Source: Xanthostigma xanthostigma (taxonomy: Eukaryota; Arthropoda; Insecta; Raphidioptera; Raphidiidae). Taken from it: a DNA stretch of 64,000 bases. The stretch spans positions 11,904,001 through 11,968,000 of the forward strand of contig OY754468.1 of the NCBI GenBank assembly GCA_963575645.1. The letters are read 5' to 3'. Each line of letters starts with the position of its first letter. The first letter of the stretch is position 1. The notes under the pieces are model-generated. The model saw nothing but the letters and a program-made list of their open reading frames with translations, did not search any database and was not told the DNA's origin. This document shows, piece by piece, positions 1 through 10,677 of the stretch. Both the position numbers and the translations under genes were made by a program.

Positions 1-1128
1 GCTCTAACTTTATAGCCACCGTACTCGGTAACTTCGAAAACCAACACCCGAAACTCAAACAATACACAACGCAATACAATACGATACTTTCACAGCGCTT
101 GCCGGCAGACGAATCTCCATCTCGCTATTCAAAAAATCCTTACTAGTCGACATTCAACCTAACCGGACGCAACATGTTTTATAACCTTAGCCAAACTCGA
201 TCGGTTAAAGGGGTCCACACACACTCAAAATTTTGTTGTTGACTTTTTACTGCCATTTTACATTGTAAGTTCACGGAAGTGGTCGCTACGCTTAGGGGTC
301 GTCCGGACCTCGTTCTTACGACTGGCACTAACCCGTTATAATATATACATATATATATAAACATTTCCAAAAATGGTGCCAAACTTCTTAGAAAGTTATG
401 AAACGTCGAGAAATTTTGGTCCGACCCCTAGGTCCCGCCATCCGACCGACGCCAATAGTGTAAGTGCCTTATGGCAAATACACTAAAAAGTAATTAATAT
501 TTAATTTCTAATTCGCTTTATATAAAATTCTTTCAAAATTATTAATTAGTATCAAAATAAAAAAAAATATATTTTTTGTTAATATATTGTCTGAAAAATT
601 GGTCGATAATTTTATTTATTGAAGAGTTCTAATCAGACGTTAATCAAAGATTTGAAAGTTTTTATTGTAACGAATAAATTTGTTCCAACATTAGTAATTT
701 TTATCTTTAATAGTGTTCGATGAATATGGCCATACGTTTAATATTTTAAAAATTCTGTACGAAGAAACCGTATTCAGAATGTGCACTGTTTGCTCGTTCG
801 ACAGCGAAGGTATCCGCTGCTGCTTTGTTTTCCCAAAGCTGCTGTTATACAATAAAATGCGTCATAAATATTCAATGACTACCCAATATTGGAAGAGGTA
901 AAATCTATTTTTATTGATATTGAAGAAAACATGTTGTTTTGAACTCGCAAATGTTTTACATTTATTTATATTTAATGTTGTTCGGTATACCTACATTACA
1001 TTTATGGAGAAAAGATGAAAAAATGTAAACTTTTCCTGTAGTGTAGACGTCGATCATACACGAAAACAGCAGCTGTTCATTGATAAATTAACTGAGGGCG
1101 TCGCCACCGTTTAGGAACTAATACAGAC
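1..1128. other. AT-rich intergenic DNA, no gene seen
   Basis: I see no convincing coding region. Positions about 541-640 match 60,985-61,045 (shared words around 'AAAAATTGGTCGATAATTTT'). Positions about 690-735 match the end of the MITE at 12,787-13,328 ('GTGTTCGATGAATATGGCCA'). This is therefore probably a deleted relative of that MITE family. Short ORFs here have no recognisable domain. Confidence 0.5.
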
Positions 1129-1634
1129 TTAAGAGGCGTTTAGGGGGACGGGGTCGAGCCGAACCTCACCCAATCTCACGTGGGGAAGAGGGGGGTTTCG
1201 GCAAATATCACGTAATTTTTTTCAGCAAGAAACAGTGTAAATTTGTGAGATTAGAGGAGGGGGTCGAGCCAAATCTCACGTGGGGAAGTGGGGGATCTCG
1301 GCAAATATCACGTAATTTTTTTCCGCCAGAAACAGTGTAAAATTGCGAGAAAACTGGGTTAAATTAAGTAAAAAATCTCAAGTGGGATTAGAGGGAGGGG
1401 GGTCGAGCCAAACCTCAGCAAATCTCACGTGGGTAAGAGGGGGATCTCGGCAAATATCACGTGATTTTTTTCCGCCAGAAACAGTGTAAAAGTGTGAGAA
1501 AACTGGGTCAAATTAAGTAAAAAATCTCACGTGAGATTAGAGGGGGGAATCGTGCAAAATCTCACAGCATCTCACCGACGGGGAGTCGAAAAATCATCAA
1601 ATTTGCCTCACACAATTTATGAACGCCCTCTTAT
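1129..1634. repeat. Short element with inverted ends and internal tandem repeats
   Basis: The ends are inverted relative to each other (TAAGAGGCGTTT on the left, GAACGCCCTCTTA on the right). Inside, positions about 1,147-1,560 hold roughly three copies of a 110-140 bp unit containing 'GGGGTCGAGCC', 'CAAATATCACGT' and 'GAAACAGTGTAAA'. It has no coding capacity. A non-autonomous DNA transposon with internal amplification is the simplest reading; the superfamily is unknown. Confidence 0.5.
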
Positions 1635-1635
1635 A

Positions 1636-1875
1636 TAATACTAGCGGCCCGGTCCGGCTTCGCCCGAATTTGTAGATTGCTACAGTTTTTTTGTCGACCT
1701 GCGTTGCAAAATTGGTCTCCACAAAAAACGCTTTTATTTTAACGCGATACTATAATATAAGCGATGTTCGTCCTAAAGGTTCGTTCTAAATATTGGTTAA
1801 CATTTTTTTAAATCGGATCAGTAGTTTTGGAGATTACCCCCTACATCCAAACTTACAAATGTTACCTTTTTATGT
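1636..1875 (+). repeat. Interspersed repeat fragment (inverted copy at 11,410)
   Basis: It starts with 'CTAGCGGCCCGGTCCGGCTT' and includes 'ACGCTTTTATTTTAACGCGA'. The reverse complement of the same sequence lies at about 11,410-11,656, diverged but collinear. The start word is common in interspersed repeats of many insect genomes. I cannot name the family. Confidence 0.55.
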
Positions 1876-2690
1876 CGACATATTCGATGTGTCAGACATT
1901 TTAATTGATTCATGTTATTTGTCAGAGAACATTATTTTAGCGTTTTGGTTGAAGTTTTTAAGCTATCCAATTAAAAAAACAAACAGTATCTATAAATTTT
2001 TACATGACGTCAAAGCGACATCTTTCGGAAAATTTAGAGGGAAAACGTCCCAAAATCAAGAAAAATCATAGAGGAAATAGGTGTCAGACTAGGCCTAATG
2101 AAGCCATATACAAAGTTTGGGGAGAGTATGTATCAATAAAATTTTTGCCGACGGGCACTCTGACTATAAACAAATATCAATACAGATAAATAAAACAGAA
2201 GTGTCTGTTTGTAATTTTCAAACTTCCAGCTAATGTCCAGATGATCAGATTGAATGTAACATAATGTATATACGATGTACAATACGTATAGGAAACACTA
2301 GATATGTTAAATCATTTAAAGAGCTTAGTGCAATGATACATTATTGAAACTGCAACAACCTATGGGTATTTAGGTTGCATCAGTTGAACATGTCTGTTTG
2401 CCATAAGGCAAAGTAGGGTATGCTGAATTTCTATACTAATGAGCCTTTACTTCATTAGGTCTGTTCCAAGCAGTCAGAGAACGGTAACATAACCGTCATC
2501 GATTTGTGCAGTAATAAAACGAAACTTGCATTTCTAAAATTTCACAATTACACTGTATACTATAGGGACTATGGGAAATTATACCGCATCGTCGCCATGT
2601 TTTTAAATCCTCGCCCATTTAACGGATCCCTATATAAGAAAAAATATTTTAACACTCTTACCGTCGGGATTTAAACCGGAAACTATATAT
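1876..2690. other. Intergenic DNA, no gene seen
   Basis: No coding signal is supported. A short block near 2,187-2,215 ('AGTGTCTGTTTGTAAT') recurs at about 52,512 and is probably a repeat fragment. The rest is unassigned AT-rich sequence. Confidence 0.4.
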
Positions 2691-3288
2691 CATATATATT
2701 AACACGCTAAGGTTAAAGATGTTTCCCTCCCTTTTTAAAAAAAACCTCACAATTTCTCCACATAAATTATATATTATTTTACAGATAATTGCTTGCTCTA
2801 CTGACATCGACAACTAAAAAATTTATTATTGCTTTTGTTTTTGTAAATTAATTAAAATACAGCAACGCTGAACAACGTCTGCCATCTAACGGCTTTAATT
2901 TTGAAACAACGTCAACACTTCGATCTGTCATCTGATCTTCATATTGTAATACAACAGACACAATACTGCATACTGCCATCTGACGGCTTTAATTTTGAAA
3001 CAGCGAGCAACGCTGAACAACGTCACAGCAATGCTCCATGATGCCATCTGACGGCTTACCTCAACGCTTTTGCTACTTGCGCCTCTATATGACAATTTTA
3101 GTAAAATATTTCTTCGATCTGTCATCTGAGCTTCATATTGTAATACAACAAAAAGAAGAACGTTACAAGCAGTGTGCAAAATTAGAAACGAATTGAATAC
3201 CTGCAATCATATTTAAAAAATAATTTTGTAAAGTGATAATTATTATACTTACTTATTTAGTGCGAATAATTCGCACAGGTCACACTAG
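2691..3288 (+). mobile_element. Non-autonomous Helitron-like element, copy 1
   Basis: The 5' end begins TC (TCATATATATTAA). The 3' end is a palindromic hairpin (GTGCGAATAATTCGCAC), then a short spacer, then CTAG. The flanks are A on the left and T on the right, with no duplication. TC start, hairpin, CTRR end and A/T insertion are the hallmarks of Helitrons. A collinear inverted copy sits at 17,385-17,980 with the same ends and flanks, which fixes both boundaries. It has internal repeats ('GCCATCTGACGGCTT') and no helicase ORF, so it would depend on an autonomous relative. Confidence 0.75.
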
Positions 3289-3899
3289 TTAAATATTACC
3301 TATAGTATTGATATGACATATTGTACTTTGCCTTGTAGCAACACAGGTATCTTTCTCTCTTACTCCTATTTTCTCTACCAAGCCAATCCGCCAATAGCAT
3401 TAATGAATTAGTTTCCGCACTGGTTTATTTATTTATTTAAAAGCCTGCACTCCATTGCAATCGACGAAATAATATAAATTGTGCACTAAACTAATGTTAT
3501 GAAATCTAATATTATGTGTATTAACCAGCTGGATGAGGTATTTAAATCGTCGATACCTATACTATGTGAGATTATATCTATTAATTTTATATTTGTTTCG
3601 AATACATTTATAAATGTCGATTATTTTGACGAAGATAGAACTTTCGGCAGAAGTCGATTATTCGGTTTGACTCTAGAACGGAGCCGAGCAGCAAAGCCGC
3701 CGGTTTATTTTTGACCGAATTAAATTATTATACCAAAGTTGACCTAACTCGAACTCTAGATGTAATGGAACGGACGTTCAGTTCTGGTGAAGCCTTTGGT
3801 GTATTTTTGGATGTCGTGTTGAAGGTACAATTTTTAAAAGAAACTTGCCGAAGTCGAAGTCGGTAATGCGACTGGGCTGAGTAAATGGAGTAAGCCTTC
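3289..3899. other. Intergenic DNA, no gene seen
   Basis: A 71-residue ORF at 3,499-3,714 has no recognisable domain. 'CTCTAGAACGGAGCCGAGC' near 3,672 and 'GCCGAAGTCGAAGTCGG' near 3,850 are simple imperfect repeats leading into the array that starts at about 3,900. Confidence 0.4.
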
Positions 3900-4123
3900 G
3901 ATCGAATTCTAGAAGATAATAATAATAATAAATGTGTATTGCTCTAAATGTACAAATTTAGGCAGTAGGAACAGGATCAAACTAGAGTTTGATCTTGCAA
4001 ATGGAATGGATTTCTGCCAAATTCTAGAAGATTGCAGAAAAAAATCGGATTCTAGACGATTGCAATTGAAATTAATCTTTAATCAAATTCTAGAAGATTG
4101 CTAAAGAAATGAATTATTGATCG
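3900..4123. repeat. Left part of a TTCTAGAA (heat-shock-element-like) tandem array
   Basis: Contains ATTCTAGA-type palindromes at about 3,905, 4,022, 4,050 and 4,088 in the context 'ATTCTAGAAGATTGC'. It is the left remainder of the array continuing at 8,567, split by the Gypsy insertion. The last five bases (GATCG, 4,119-4,123) are the left copy of that element's target duplication. Confidence 0.8.
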
Positions 4124-4346
4124 TGTAATATATTGAGCTGGAGACGGTCCTGTAATTGCATTATGTTAAATAATTTCATGATTGCATAATCGAGTTTCGT
4201 TGTAAAATACCGTTTTTAGGAACGGATAGATTCATTCTTTTTTTTGGCTTTGAAACTAAAAAACTATTGTAAGTCCTCTGTACAATTATATATTCAATTA
4301 AATATTACTTTCATTTATATTGAGTTTAATTTGTAAATATACCACA
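4124..4346 (+). repeat. 5' long terminal repeat
   Basis: Starts TGTAATATATTGAGC and ends AATATACCACA. It is identical by eye to 8,344-8,566, so both date to one recent insertion. Confidence 0.95.
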
Positions 4347-4348
4347 AT

Positions 4349-4360
4349 TGGCGACGAGGA
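4349..4360 (+). promoter_or_regulatory. Primer-binding-site candidate
   Basis: TGGCGACGAGGA lies two bases after the 5' LTR. It starts with TGG, the complement of a tRNA 3' CCA end. The tRNA species is not identified. Confidence 0.6.
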
Positions 4361-4418
4361 TATTTTTGAATCCATCAAGTAATTAAAGGAATTATTGTGC
4401 AGTATTTAGAAATAAGTA

Positions 4419-7400
4419 ATGGCTTATTTTTCATTCAATGTTCGTGCATTCGATCATAACGAAAATGATTGGAATGCGTTCAAAGTGCATTTCGACCAAG
4501 TTTGCATCGCAAACGAAATTATTCAAGCAGAAAAAAAGCGGGCAATGCTTCTTTCCGTATTATCTGAAGATTCGTTCGTGCTGTTGCAAGATTTATGCTC
4601 TCCAGAATCACCGGAGTCCCAATCGTTTGATAAACTAGTCGAAATCATGGACACACATTTCAAGCCGGTACATTCTGTGTTTGCATTAAGGCTTGCTTTT
4701 TATTCAGCTTCGAAAGAATCGCATGAATCCATAAATCAATGGGCAGTAAGAGTTCGCAAATTGGCGAAAAATTGTGATTTCGGAGGCAGTTTGGATTCAA
4801 CGTTAAGGGATAAATTTATAATGGGGCTGGAAGTTAGTCCAATAAAAGATAAATTATTCCTAGAAACAAACGCGCTAACTTTTGCAAAGGCAGTGGAGAT
4901 TGCTAATTCAGTTGATAGCATCAAGAAGCAATATGACGGAGAAAACTCTATACACGTGAAACAAGAAATACACCGTGTTGCGGCATCATCAAGAGGAAGT
5001 TCCCAATCAAGATCTGTCGATAAGAAGCGATGCAGCGTTTGCGGCTATACAAATCATTCTGAGGAAAATTGCCGATTTAAAGAGTTTACCTGCAACTATT
5101 GTCATCAAAAAGGGCATCTTAAAAAAATGTGTAAGTCGAAAGGAGTCGGAAATGTTGTAAGGCATTTGACTACGGATAACGATGAATCAAATCTACCTAT
5201 GTTTAATGTAAAAACAGATAGTAATTTGTCACCTTTTGTTGTTGAGGTTAAGTTTAACGATGTTCCGTTAACAATTGAAATTGATAGCGGGGCATCAATT
5301 TCAGCCATTCCAAAGCATTTGTGGAATAAACATTTCAATGGTCTGAAACTATTACCCACTAATAAAAAGCTGATAAATTACAACGGATCAATGATTAAAC
5401 CTTTCGGTTGTTGTAACATAGAAGTAAAGTATAATGATATAAGTAAAACGTTAGTAATATATGTCATAGAGAATGCTGAGTCCCCTATACTTGGCAGAGA
5501 TTGGATGTATGCATTTGGAATTAGTTTAAAATTGAACTTCGTAAATAATGATTTTAGCCTAAAGGCGCTTGTTGAAAAATATTCCGTGGTTTTTAATAAT
5601 GAGCTTGGCCTTTTTAAGAGAGGCGTAGTAAATTTAAAATTAAATTGTGGAACGGTCCCTAAATTTTTCAAACCCAGGCCTTTACCTTTTGCATTGAAGA
5701 GTAAAGTGGAAGCAGAGATTGAAAGACTGGTTAATTTGGGCGTCTTAGAGTCAGTTGATTTTTCAAATTGGGGTACTCCAATAGTTCCGGTGTTAAAAAA
5801 AGATGGAACGGTCCGCATTTGTGGTGATTTTAAAGTGACCCTCAATCCAAATCTTGTGGTAGAAAAGTATCCCCTCCCCAGAATCGAAGAATTGTTTGCC
5901 CAACTGCGGGGTGGAGAAGAATTTTCAAAAATAGATTTATCCTCCGCTTATCAACAGTTACAGCTAGATGAGCAATCTAAAGATTTGACTACAATTTCTA
6001 CTTCTAAAGGACTATTTAGATTTACTCGATTAGTATACGGTCTTTCACCAGCGCCAGCGATTTTCCAAAAAATTATTGACTCTTTATTTACCGGTATAGA
6101 GGGTGTTATTTGTTTTATGGACGATATTTTAATAACAGCCAAAAACAGACAACACCATCTTAAGCGCCTTGACCAAGTTTTACAAATTTTGAAAACAGCC
6201 GGATTAACAGCTAATTTAAGCAAATGTTCGTTTTTCCAAAAACAAGTAATGTATCTCGGGCATGTCATTGACAAGGAAGGTTTGCATACTTGTGGTGATA
6301 AAGTCAAGGCGATTAAAGACGTAATTCCACCCAGTTCTGTAAAAGAATTACAAGCTTTCTTGGGTTTAGTAAACTTCTATAGAAATTTTATTCCAAATGC
6401 ATCCATTATTCTAAATCCGTTATATAAACTGTTAAAAGCTGATGTTGAGTTCGTTTGGAATTTTGAACAAGAATTATCATTTAAAACAATAAAAAACGCG
6501 TTAAGTTCTGAAAATGTATTAGCGCATTATGATCCCGATTTGCCATTAAAGTTAACAATCGATGCTAGTCCGGTAGGGCTAGCTGCAGTATTAAATCACG
6601 TATATCCAAACGGCGTTGAGAAACCAATATCGTTTGCGTCACGAACATTATCACCGTCTGAAAGAAATTACTCTCAAATCGATAAAGAGGCAACGGCGAT
6701 AATTTTCGGTATTAAAAAATATCATCAATTTATTTTTGGACGCAAGTTTACACTTGTTACTGATCATAAACCGCTAATTTATATTTTAGGTCCAAAAAAA
6801 GGAATACCCGTTATGGCTGCAAATCGTCTTCAACGATATGCAGTAATATTATCAGCATATGATTACGATATTAAGTTTGTACATTCTAATAAAAATATTG
6901 CAGATTACCTTTCGAGGAAACCTTGCGATTCAGTTCAGAAAAACGATAGCAATTCTGAAATTAGTTATTTGCAGTATGTCAAGTCACTTAACAAAATGCC
7001 GGTTACAATTGAAGATATTAATCGTGAAACAGTCAAGGATAATGTTCTTAAAAAAGTATTTAATTTTATTAAAATAGGATGGCCTGATAACATCACTGAT
7101 GATGAATTAAAACCATTTTTTTACAGACGTAACGAACTAACTTTAGAAGGCAATTGCATAATGTGGGGTTATAGAATAGTGATACCTTCCGTTTTTAAAA
7201 CTCAAATTCTAAACGAACTGCATAATTCACATTTAGGAATTGTAAAAATGAAATCCACAGCTAGAATGTACTGCTGGTGGCCAAAAATTGACTACGACAT
7301 CGAGCAACTTTCAAAGTCGTGTGATAAATGTGTGTCAGTTCGAAGTAGTCCAAATCACGCGAAGCTTATAACATGGGATTGGCCAGTCGAACCATGGTAT

Positions 7401-8282
7401 AGAATTCATATTGACTTTATGGGTCCATTTCTGGGATCAAATTTTCTGATTATTGTTGATTCCCACAGTAAGTGGCTTGAGTGTATTAATATGCACAAAA
7501 ATACTACTGCTGCAGCGACCATTGAACAATTACGTTCAATATTCGCACGTTTTGGACTACCTCGAATACTTGTTTCAGACAACGGGACGCAGTTTTGTTC
7601 AGAATTATTTCAGGACTTTTTAAAATTAAATGGTATACAACACTTAACTACTCCTGTTGGTTATCCTGCACAAAACGGTTTAGCTGAAAATTGCGTTAAG
7701 CTTGTCAAAAATGCCCTTAAAAAAACCGTGTCAACGGGTACTAATAGTATAAATAATGTAAATATAGCGTTATCTCAATTTCTTTTAGAATACAGAAATT
7801 GTGTGCATAGCACAACCGGGTCGTCTCCAGCGATGTTAATGCTAAACCGTTCGTTACGAACAAGACTCGATTTAATAAAACCAAATACTGATATCGCAGA
7901 CCCAAGCATCGATAAAATTAAAAAACATGTTTTACTTAAGCAGCAAAAGCAGGAACAATATTACGGGGGAACTAACAGAAAACCTCTTAATATTGGAGAG
8001 TGCGTGTACGTCAAAGATTTCAGGGTACCGGGTAAAGTATCGTGGACCAAAGGTGTAATTTTCAAAAAACTCGGTAAATTAATTTACTTGATTAAAATTG
8101 ACAACTCGGCGTTTGTATGGAAGCGGCACATAAATCAAATAAAAACATATAATACACAAACATCATATTTACCCGCTACCCTGTACTCAGATCTCGATAT
8201 TAAATCTGAGCAAACGCACGACGTGGAAAGTAAGTCAGAAACTGAACCTCGTTACAATTTACGTAGTCGGGTTAAAAATTAA
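4419..8282 (+). CDS. Gag-pol polyprotein of the Gypsy element
   Basis: A 1,287-residue single frame starting at an ATG 73 bp after the 5' LTR. Residues 1-180 are a gag capsid-like region. Two CCHC zinc knuckles lie at about 205-238. An aspartic protease has the DSGAS motif at about 289 and LGRDW at about 360. The reverse transcriptase carries FMDDI at about 567. RNase H begins near TIDASP at about 713. The integrase has an HHCC zinc finger from about 934, then the D,D,E triad in IHIDFMG (about 997), VSDNG (about 1053) and AENC (about 1089), followed by a basic C-terminal tail. The protein would assemble a particle, copy the RNA to DNA and integrate it. Having gag and pol in one frame means no ribosomal shift is needed. 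Confidence 0.95.
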   Translation: MAYFSFNVRAFDHNENDWNAFKVHFDQVCIANEIIQAEKKRAMLLSVLSEDSFVLLQDLCSPESPESQSFDKLVEIMDTHFKPVHSVFALRLAFYSASKESHESINQWAVRVRKLAKNCDFGGSLDSTLRDKFIMGLEVSPIKDKLFLETNALTFAKAVEIANSVDSIKKQYDGENSIHVKQEIHRVAASSRGSSQSRSVDKKRCSVCGYTNHSEENCRFKEFTCNYCHQKGHLKKMCKSKGVGNVVRHLTTDNDESNLPMFNVKTDSNLSPFVVEVKFNDVPLTIEIDSGASISAIPKHLWNKHFNGLKLLPTNKKLINYNGSMIKPFGCCNIEVKYNDISKTLVIYVIENAESPILGRDWMYAFGISLKLNFVNNDFSLKALVEKYSVVFNNELGLFKRGVVNLKLNCGTVPKFFKPRPLPFALKSKVEAEIERLVNLGVLESVDFSNWGTPIVPVLKKDGTVRICGDFKVTLNPNLVVEKYPLPRIEELFAQLRGGEEFSKIDLSSAYQQLQLDEQSKDLTTISTSKGLFRFTRLVYGLSPAPAIFQKIIDSLFTGIEGVICFMDDILITAKNRQHHLKRLDQVLQILKTAGLTANLSKCSFFQKQVMYLGHVIDKEGLHTCGDKVKAIKDVIPPSSVKELQAFLGLVNFYRNFIPNASIILNPLYKLLKADVEFVWNFEQELSFKTIKNALSSENVLAHYDPDLPLKLTIDASPVGLAAVLNHVYPNGVEKPISFASRTLSPSERNYSQIDKEATAIIFGIKKYHQFIFGRKFTLVTDHKPLIYILGPKKGIPVMAANRLQRYAVILSAYDYDIKFVHSNKNIADYLSRKPCDSVQKNDSNSEISYLQYVKSLNKMPVTIEDINRETVKDNVLKKVFNFIKIGWPDNITDDELKPFFYRRNELTLEGNCIMWGYRIVIPSVFKTQILNELHNSHLGIVKMKSTARMYCWWPKIDYDIEQLSKSCDKCVSVRSSPNHAKLITWDWPVEPWYRIHIDFMGPFLGSNFLIIVDSHSKWLECINMHKNTTAAATIEQLRSIFARFGLPRILVSDNGTQFCSELFQDFLKLNGIQHLTTPVGYPAQNGLAENCVKLVKNALKKTVSTGTNSINNVNIALSQFLLEYRNCVHSTTGSSPAMLMLNRSLRTRLDLIKPNTDIADPSIDKIKKHVLLKQQKQEQYYGGTNRKPLNIGECVYVKDFRVPGKVSWTKGVIFKKLGKLIYLIKIDNSAFVWKRHINQIKTYNTQTSYLPATLYSDLDIKSEQTHDVESKSETEPRYNLRSRVKN

Positions 8283-8321
8283 AAAAAATATATAAAATAA
8301 ATGATAATAAAAATAAATATT

Positions 8322-8343
8322 AAAAAAAAAAAAGGGAAAATAA
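8322..8343 (+). promoter_or_regulatory. Polypurine tract
   Basis: An A-rich run followed by GGGAAAATAA directly abuts the 3' LTR. This is the expected place for the plus-strand primer of an LTR retrotransposon. Confidence 0.75.
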
Positions 8344-8566
8344 TGTAATATATTGAGCTGGAGACGGTCCTGTAATTGCATTATGTTAAATAATTTCATG
8401 ATTGCATAATCGAGTTTCGTTGTAAAATACCGTTTTTAGGAACGGATAGATTCATTCTTTTTTTTGGCTTTGAAACTAAAAAACTATTGTAAGTCCTCTG
8501 TACAATTATATATTCAATTAAATATTACTTTCATTTATATTGAGTTTAATTTGTAAATATACCACA
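8344..8566 (+). repeat. 3' long terminal repeat
   Basis: Same sequence and length (223 bp) as the 5' LTR. It is followed immediately by GATCG, the right copy of the target duplication, and then the resumed TTCTAGAA array. Confidence 0.95.
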
Positions 8567-8916
8567 GATCGGATTCTAGAAGATTGCAAATGGAATGGAT
8601 TTCTGTCAAATTCTAGAAGATTGCTAAAGAAATGAATGTTCGGTCGTTTTCTAGAAAATTGCAAATGGAATGCTTCTCGGGTCAAATTCCAGAAGATTGC
8701 AAAAGAAATGAATCTTCGATCGGATTCTAAAAGATTGCAAATGGAATGGTTCTTCGGCCAAATTCTAGAAGATTCCAAAAGGAATGAATGTTCGGTCGTT
8801 TTCTATAAAATTGCAAATGGAACGGTTCTTGGGTCAAATTCTAGAAGATTGCACAAGAAATGTATTTCGGTCGGATTCTAGAACATTCTTCGGTCGTTTT
8901 CCAGAAAATTGCAAAT
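8567..8916. repeat. Right part of the TTCTAGAA (heat-shock-element-like) tandem array
   Basis: TTCTAGAA or one-off variants occur at about 8,574, 8,611, 8,649, 8,687, 8,725, 8,763, 8,801, 8,839, 8,876 and 8,899, a near-perfect 37-38 bp period. Alternate units differ ('GGTCGTTTTCTAGAAAATTG' versus 'AAATTCTAGAAGATTGC'), suggesting a 76-bp higher-order unit. TTCnnGAA is the consensus core of heat-shock-factor sites. Whether it binds HSF or is a chance satellite motif is not known. Confidence 0.8.
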
Positions 8917-9864
8917 GGAAGAGGCGCTCGTTTCGCCACAACCTTTTGATTCTTTTCGGCCGAAGCCGATTATTCGTTCATACTGTAGATGTGAGTAAAT
9001 GGTTGAAAATGAGCGTAATTACATTTTACGTACCCAAAGTCTTTATCTAGTGTATATCCGTGATTAAACTTTAAAAGCGTAGTTTATATTTCGTAGCTAC
9101 ATAAAAAGAAAAGAGCAATTCTTATTAATAACAGTCGGTGTATGAAGGCAAAGAAACAAAGCACCTCCGTCCTCTGCTGTACATATTACGTGATGCTGTA
9201 AGAAAAAGAACAAGAAGCAAATCTACTACAGCTGCTGGCGTCTATCAGCCAACAGGCTGCTTTTGTCTGGTCTAGTCTGCTTCAGAGACGGTACGAACTG
9301 TGTTGCGAGGGCCGTTCACATTAGCCTGTGCCTATAATATAGCCTTGCCAGGCTCTTCGGGCTCGATTAGCATACTAGAAATATATTTGCCGTACAAAGT
9401 GCTGTCAGCTTATATTAACTTGAGATTTATTGTGACCATATCGGAGCAAACGAGATTGCGTTAGTATGCCGACGGCCTTGTGTTTTGCCTCGACGGCATC
9501 TACGGGCAGATCAAAACGTTTTAAATTGATTATTCACTTATCTTAAGAATATTATTTTTGATTGGTAATAATTATTATTGAAGTGGAAGTTTATAGTCAT
9601 GATGAAAGTAATTTTGTTACTAAAACAAATCACCGTCAGGAGTGGAGGAAGATAATCAGCGCCTATATAACCAAAGTATATCAAAACAAAAGAAAACACT
9701 AAATAAACGTCAATAAGTGCATGTAAATTTCAACATAAACAAAAATATCAAAAGACAAAAAGGTTAAAAAATAAATAAAATCAGGTATACCGAAAGAAGA
9801 ATTATAAAATTTGGATTCATATTTATTTTAAATTAGAAATTCTTATAGAAAAACTATTCCAAAT
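8917..9864. other. Intergenic DNA, no gene seen
   Basis: No supported ORF. 'TTCGGCCGAAGCCGATTATT' near 8,957 resembles 3,645-3,662 upstream of the array, so these may be the array's outer flanks. The remainder to 9,864 is AT-rich and unassigned. Confidence 0.4.
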
Positions 9865-10249
9865 TATTTATGTCATAACAGATGCCATTCGCGCCATTTC
9901 TATTCACACTTCCCGTTATTTTCTACTTTTTTTCAACTTCAACTAATTAATAGCAATGGGTGGATGAAGGAATTTTAGGACACTACGATAAGGTAGGCAA
10001 ATTTAGAGCACAGGAGTTTGACAGGTAATCGGCCATGGCCTTGAATAAGGAACCATCTCGATATTTATCTGGAATTATTGAGGGAAACCATGGAAAACCT
10101 CAACAAGATGGCCTGTACAGGAATTACCGTTTCTCGGTGAGAGGCATCAGGAAAAAGTCCCAGCGGCATCTGCCCCCGCCGGTATTTGAATCCGGTACCT
10201 TCCGAATGCGAGTCTAGTGCTCTCACCACTTTGCCACACCGCTCGGTCT
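9865..10249 (-). repeat. tRNA-derived SINE, copy a
   Basis: On the minus strand the head (about 10,249-10,170) looks like a tRNA, with an A-box-like TGGCAAAGTGG and a B-box-like region, followed by a body and a 3' end near 9,865. Related copies lie at 37,500-37,888, 58,195-59,328 and about 62,760-63,300. The 37,888 copy has a perfect B box (GGTTCGAATCC), and its loop reads like an Ala(CGC)-type tRNA. These are pol III retroposons mobilised by a LINE, not tRNA genes. Confidence 0.75.
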
Positions 10250-10677
10250 AATGGTGGCAATATAAGCAATATTACGACGGTAGTTTTAGTCGATCTGTTG
10301 GTAGAAAGTCATTGCTGGCTTTGGTGTACATGGTTATATAAGATGGGAATGAAAGTATTATTAAAAGGCGAGGAAAGATATTAATTGAGGGGCTCATGCA
10401 AAATCCCTCGTTGTTAGTGTCAATATCTTACTGCAGAACAACACGAGCCAAGGATGTACAACGTGCGCTTTTCAATCTAACGCCCTATCAGAATTAATAA
10501 GTCTTATAAAAAGTCGAGACAAGTATATTTTGTTCAGCCTTGACTTCTGGAGGCGTTAACCGATATGAATAATTTAAAATCAGCCTAATTATATTTTTTT
10601 TGTAGGACGTGTGTTGCTGACCAATAACTTGATGTATTAAATCAACATTAGTTTGATTACAGTTTTTTCTTTCAAAT
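10250..10677. other. Intergenic DNA, nothing recognised
   Basis: No ORF or repeat family recognised between the SINE and the MITE. Confidence 0.4.

Larger units (their letters stand above)
4124..8566 (+). mobile_element. Ty3/Gypsy-type LTR retrotransposon, looks whole
   Basis: It is 4,443 bp long. Two 223-bp LTRs (TG...CA ends) read base-for-base the same by eye and are flanked by a 5-bp duplication GATCG (4,119-4,123 and 8,567-8,571). It has a primer-binding-site candidate, one long gag-pol frame and a purine tract before the 3' LTR. Domain order is capsid-like gag, CCHC knuckles, protease, reverse transcriptase, RNase H, integrase, the Ty3/Gypsy order. No envelope gene is present. Identical LTRs imply a very recent insertion. 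I cannot assign the lineage firmly; mag-like is a guess from the single frame and gag style. Confidence 0.95.

Noticed and set aside
1793-2189. Two overlapping ORFs of 92 and 61 residues
   Set aside because: Overlap a repeat fragment, no domain, biased composition.
3900-8916. CRISPR-like array from the regular 38-bp spacing
   Set aside because: Units are contiguous and alike with no unique spacers, the genome is eukaryotic and no cas genes are present.
10035-10217. Real tRNA genes at 10,170-10,249, 37,800-37,888, 59,240-59,328 and 63,234-63,295
   Set aside because: All share a long common non-tRNA body and are truncated or diverged in the arms, so they are SINE heads.
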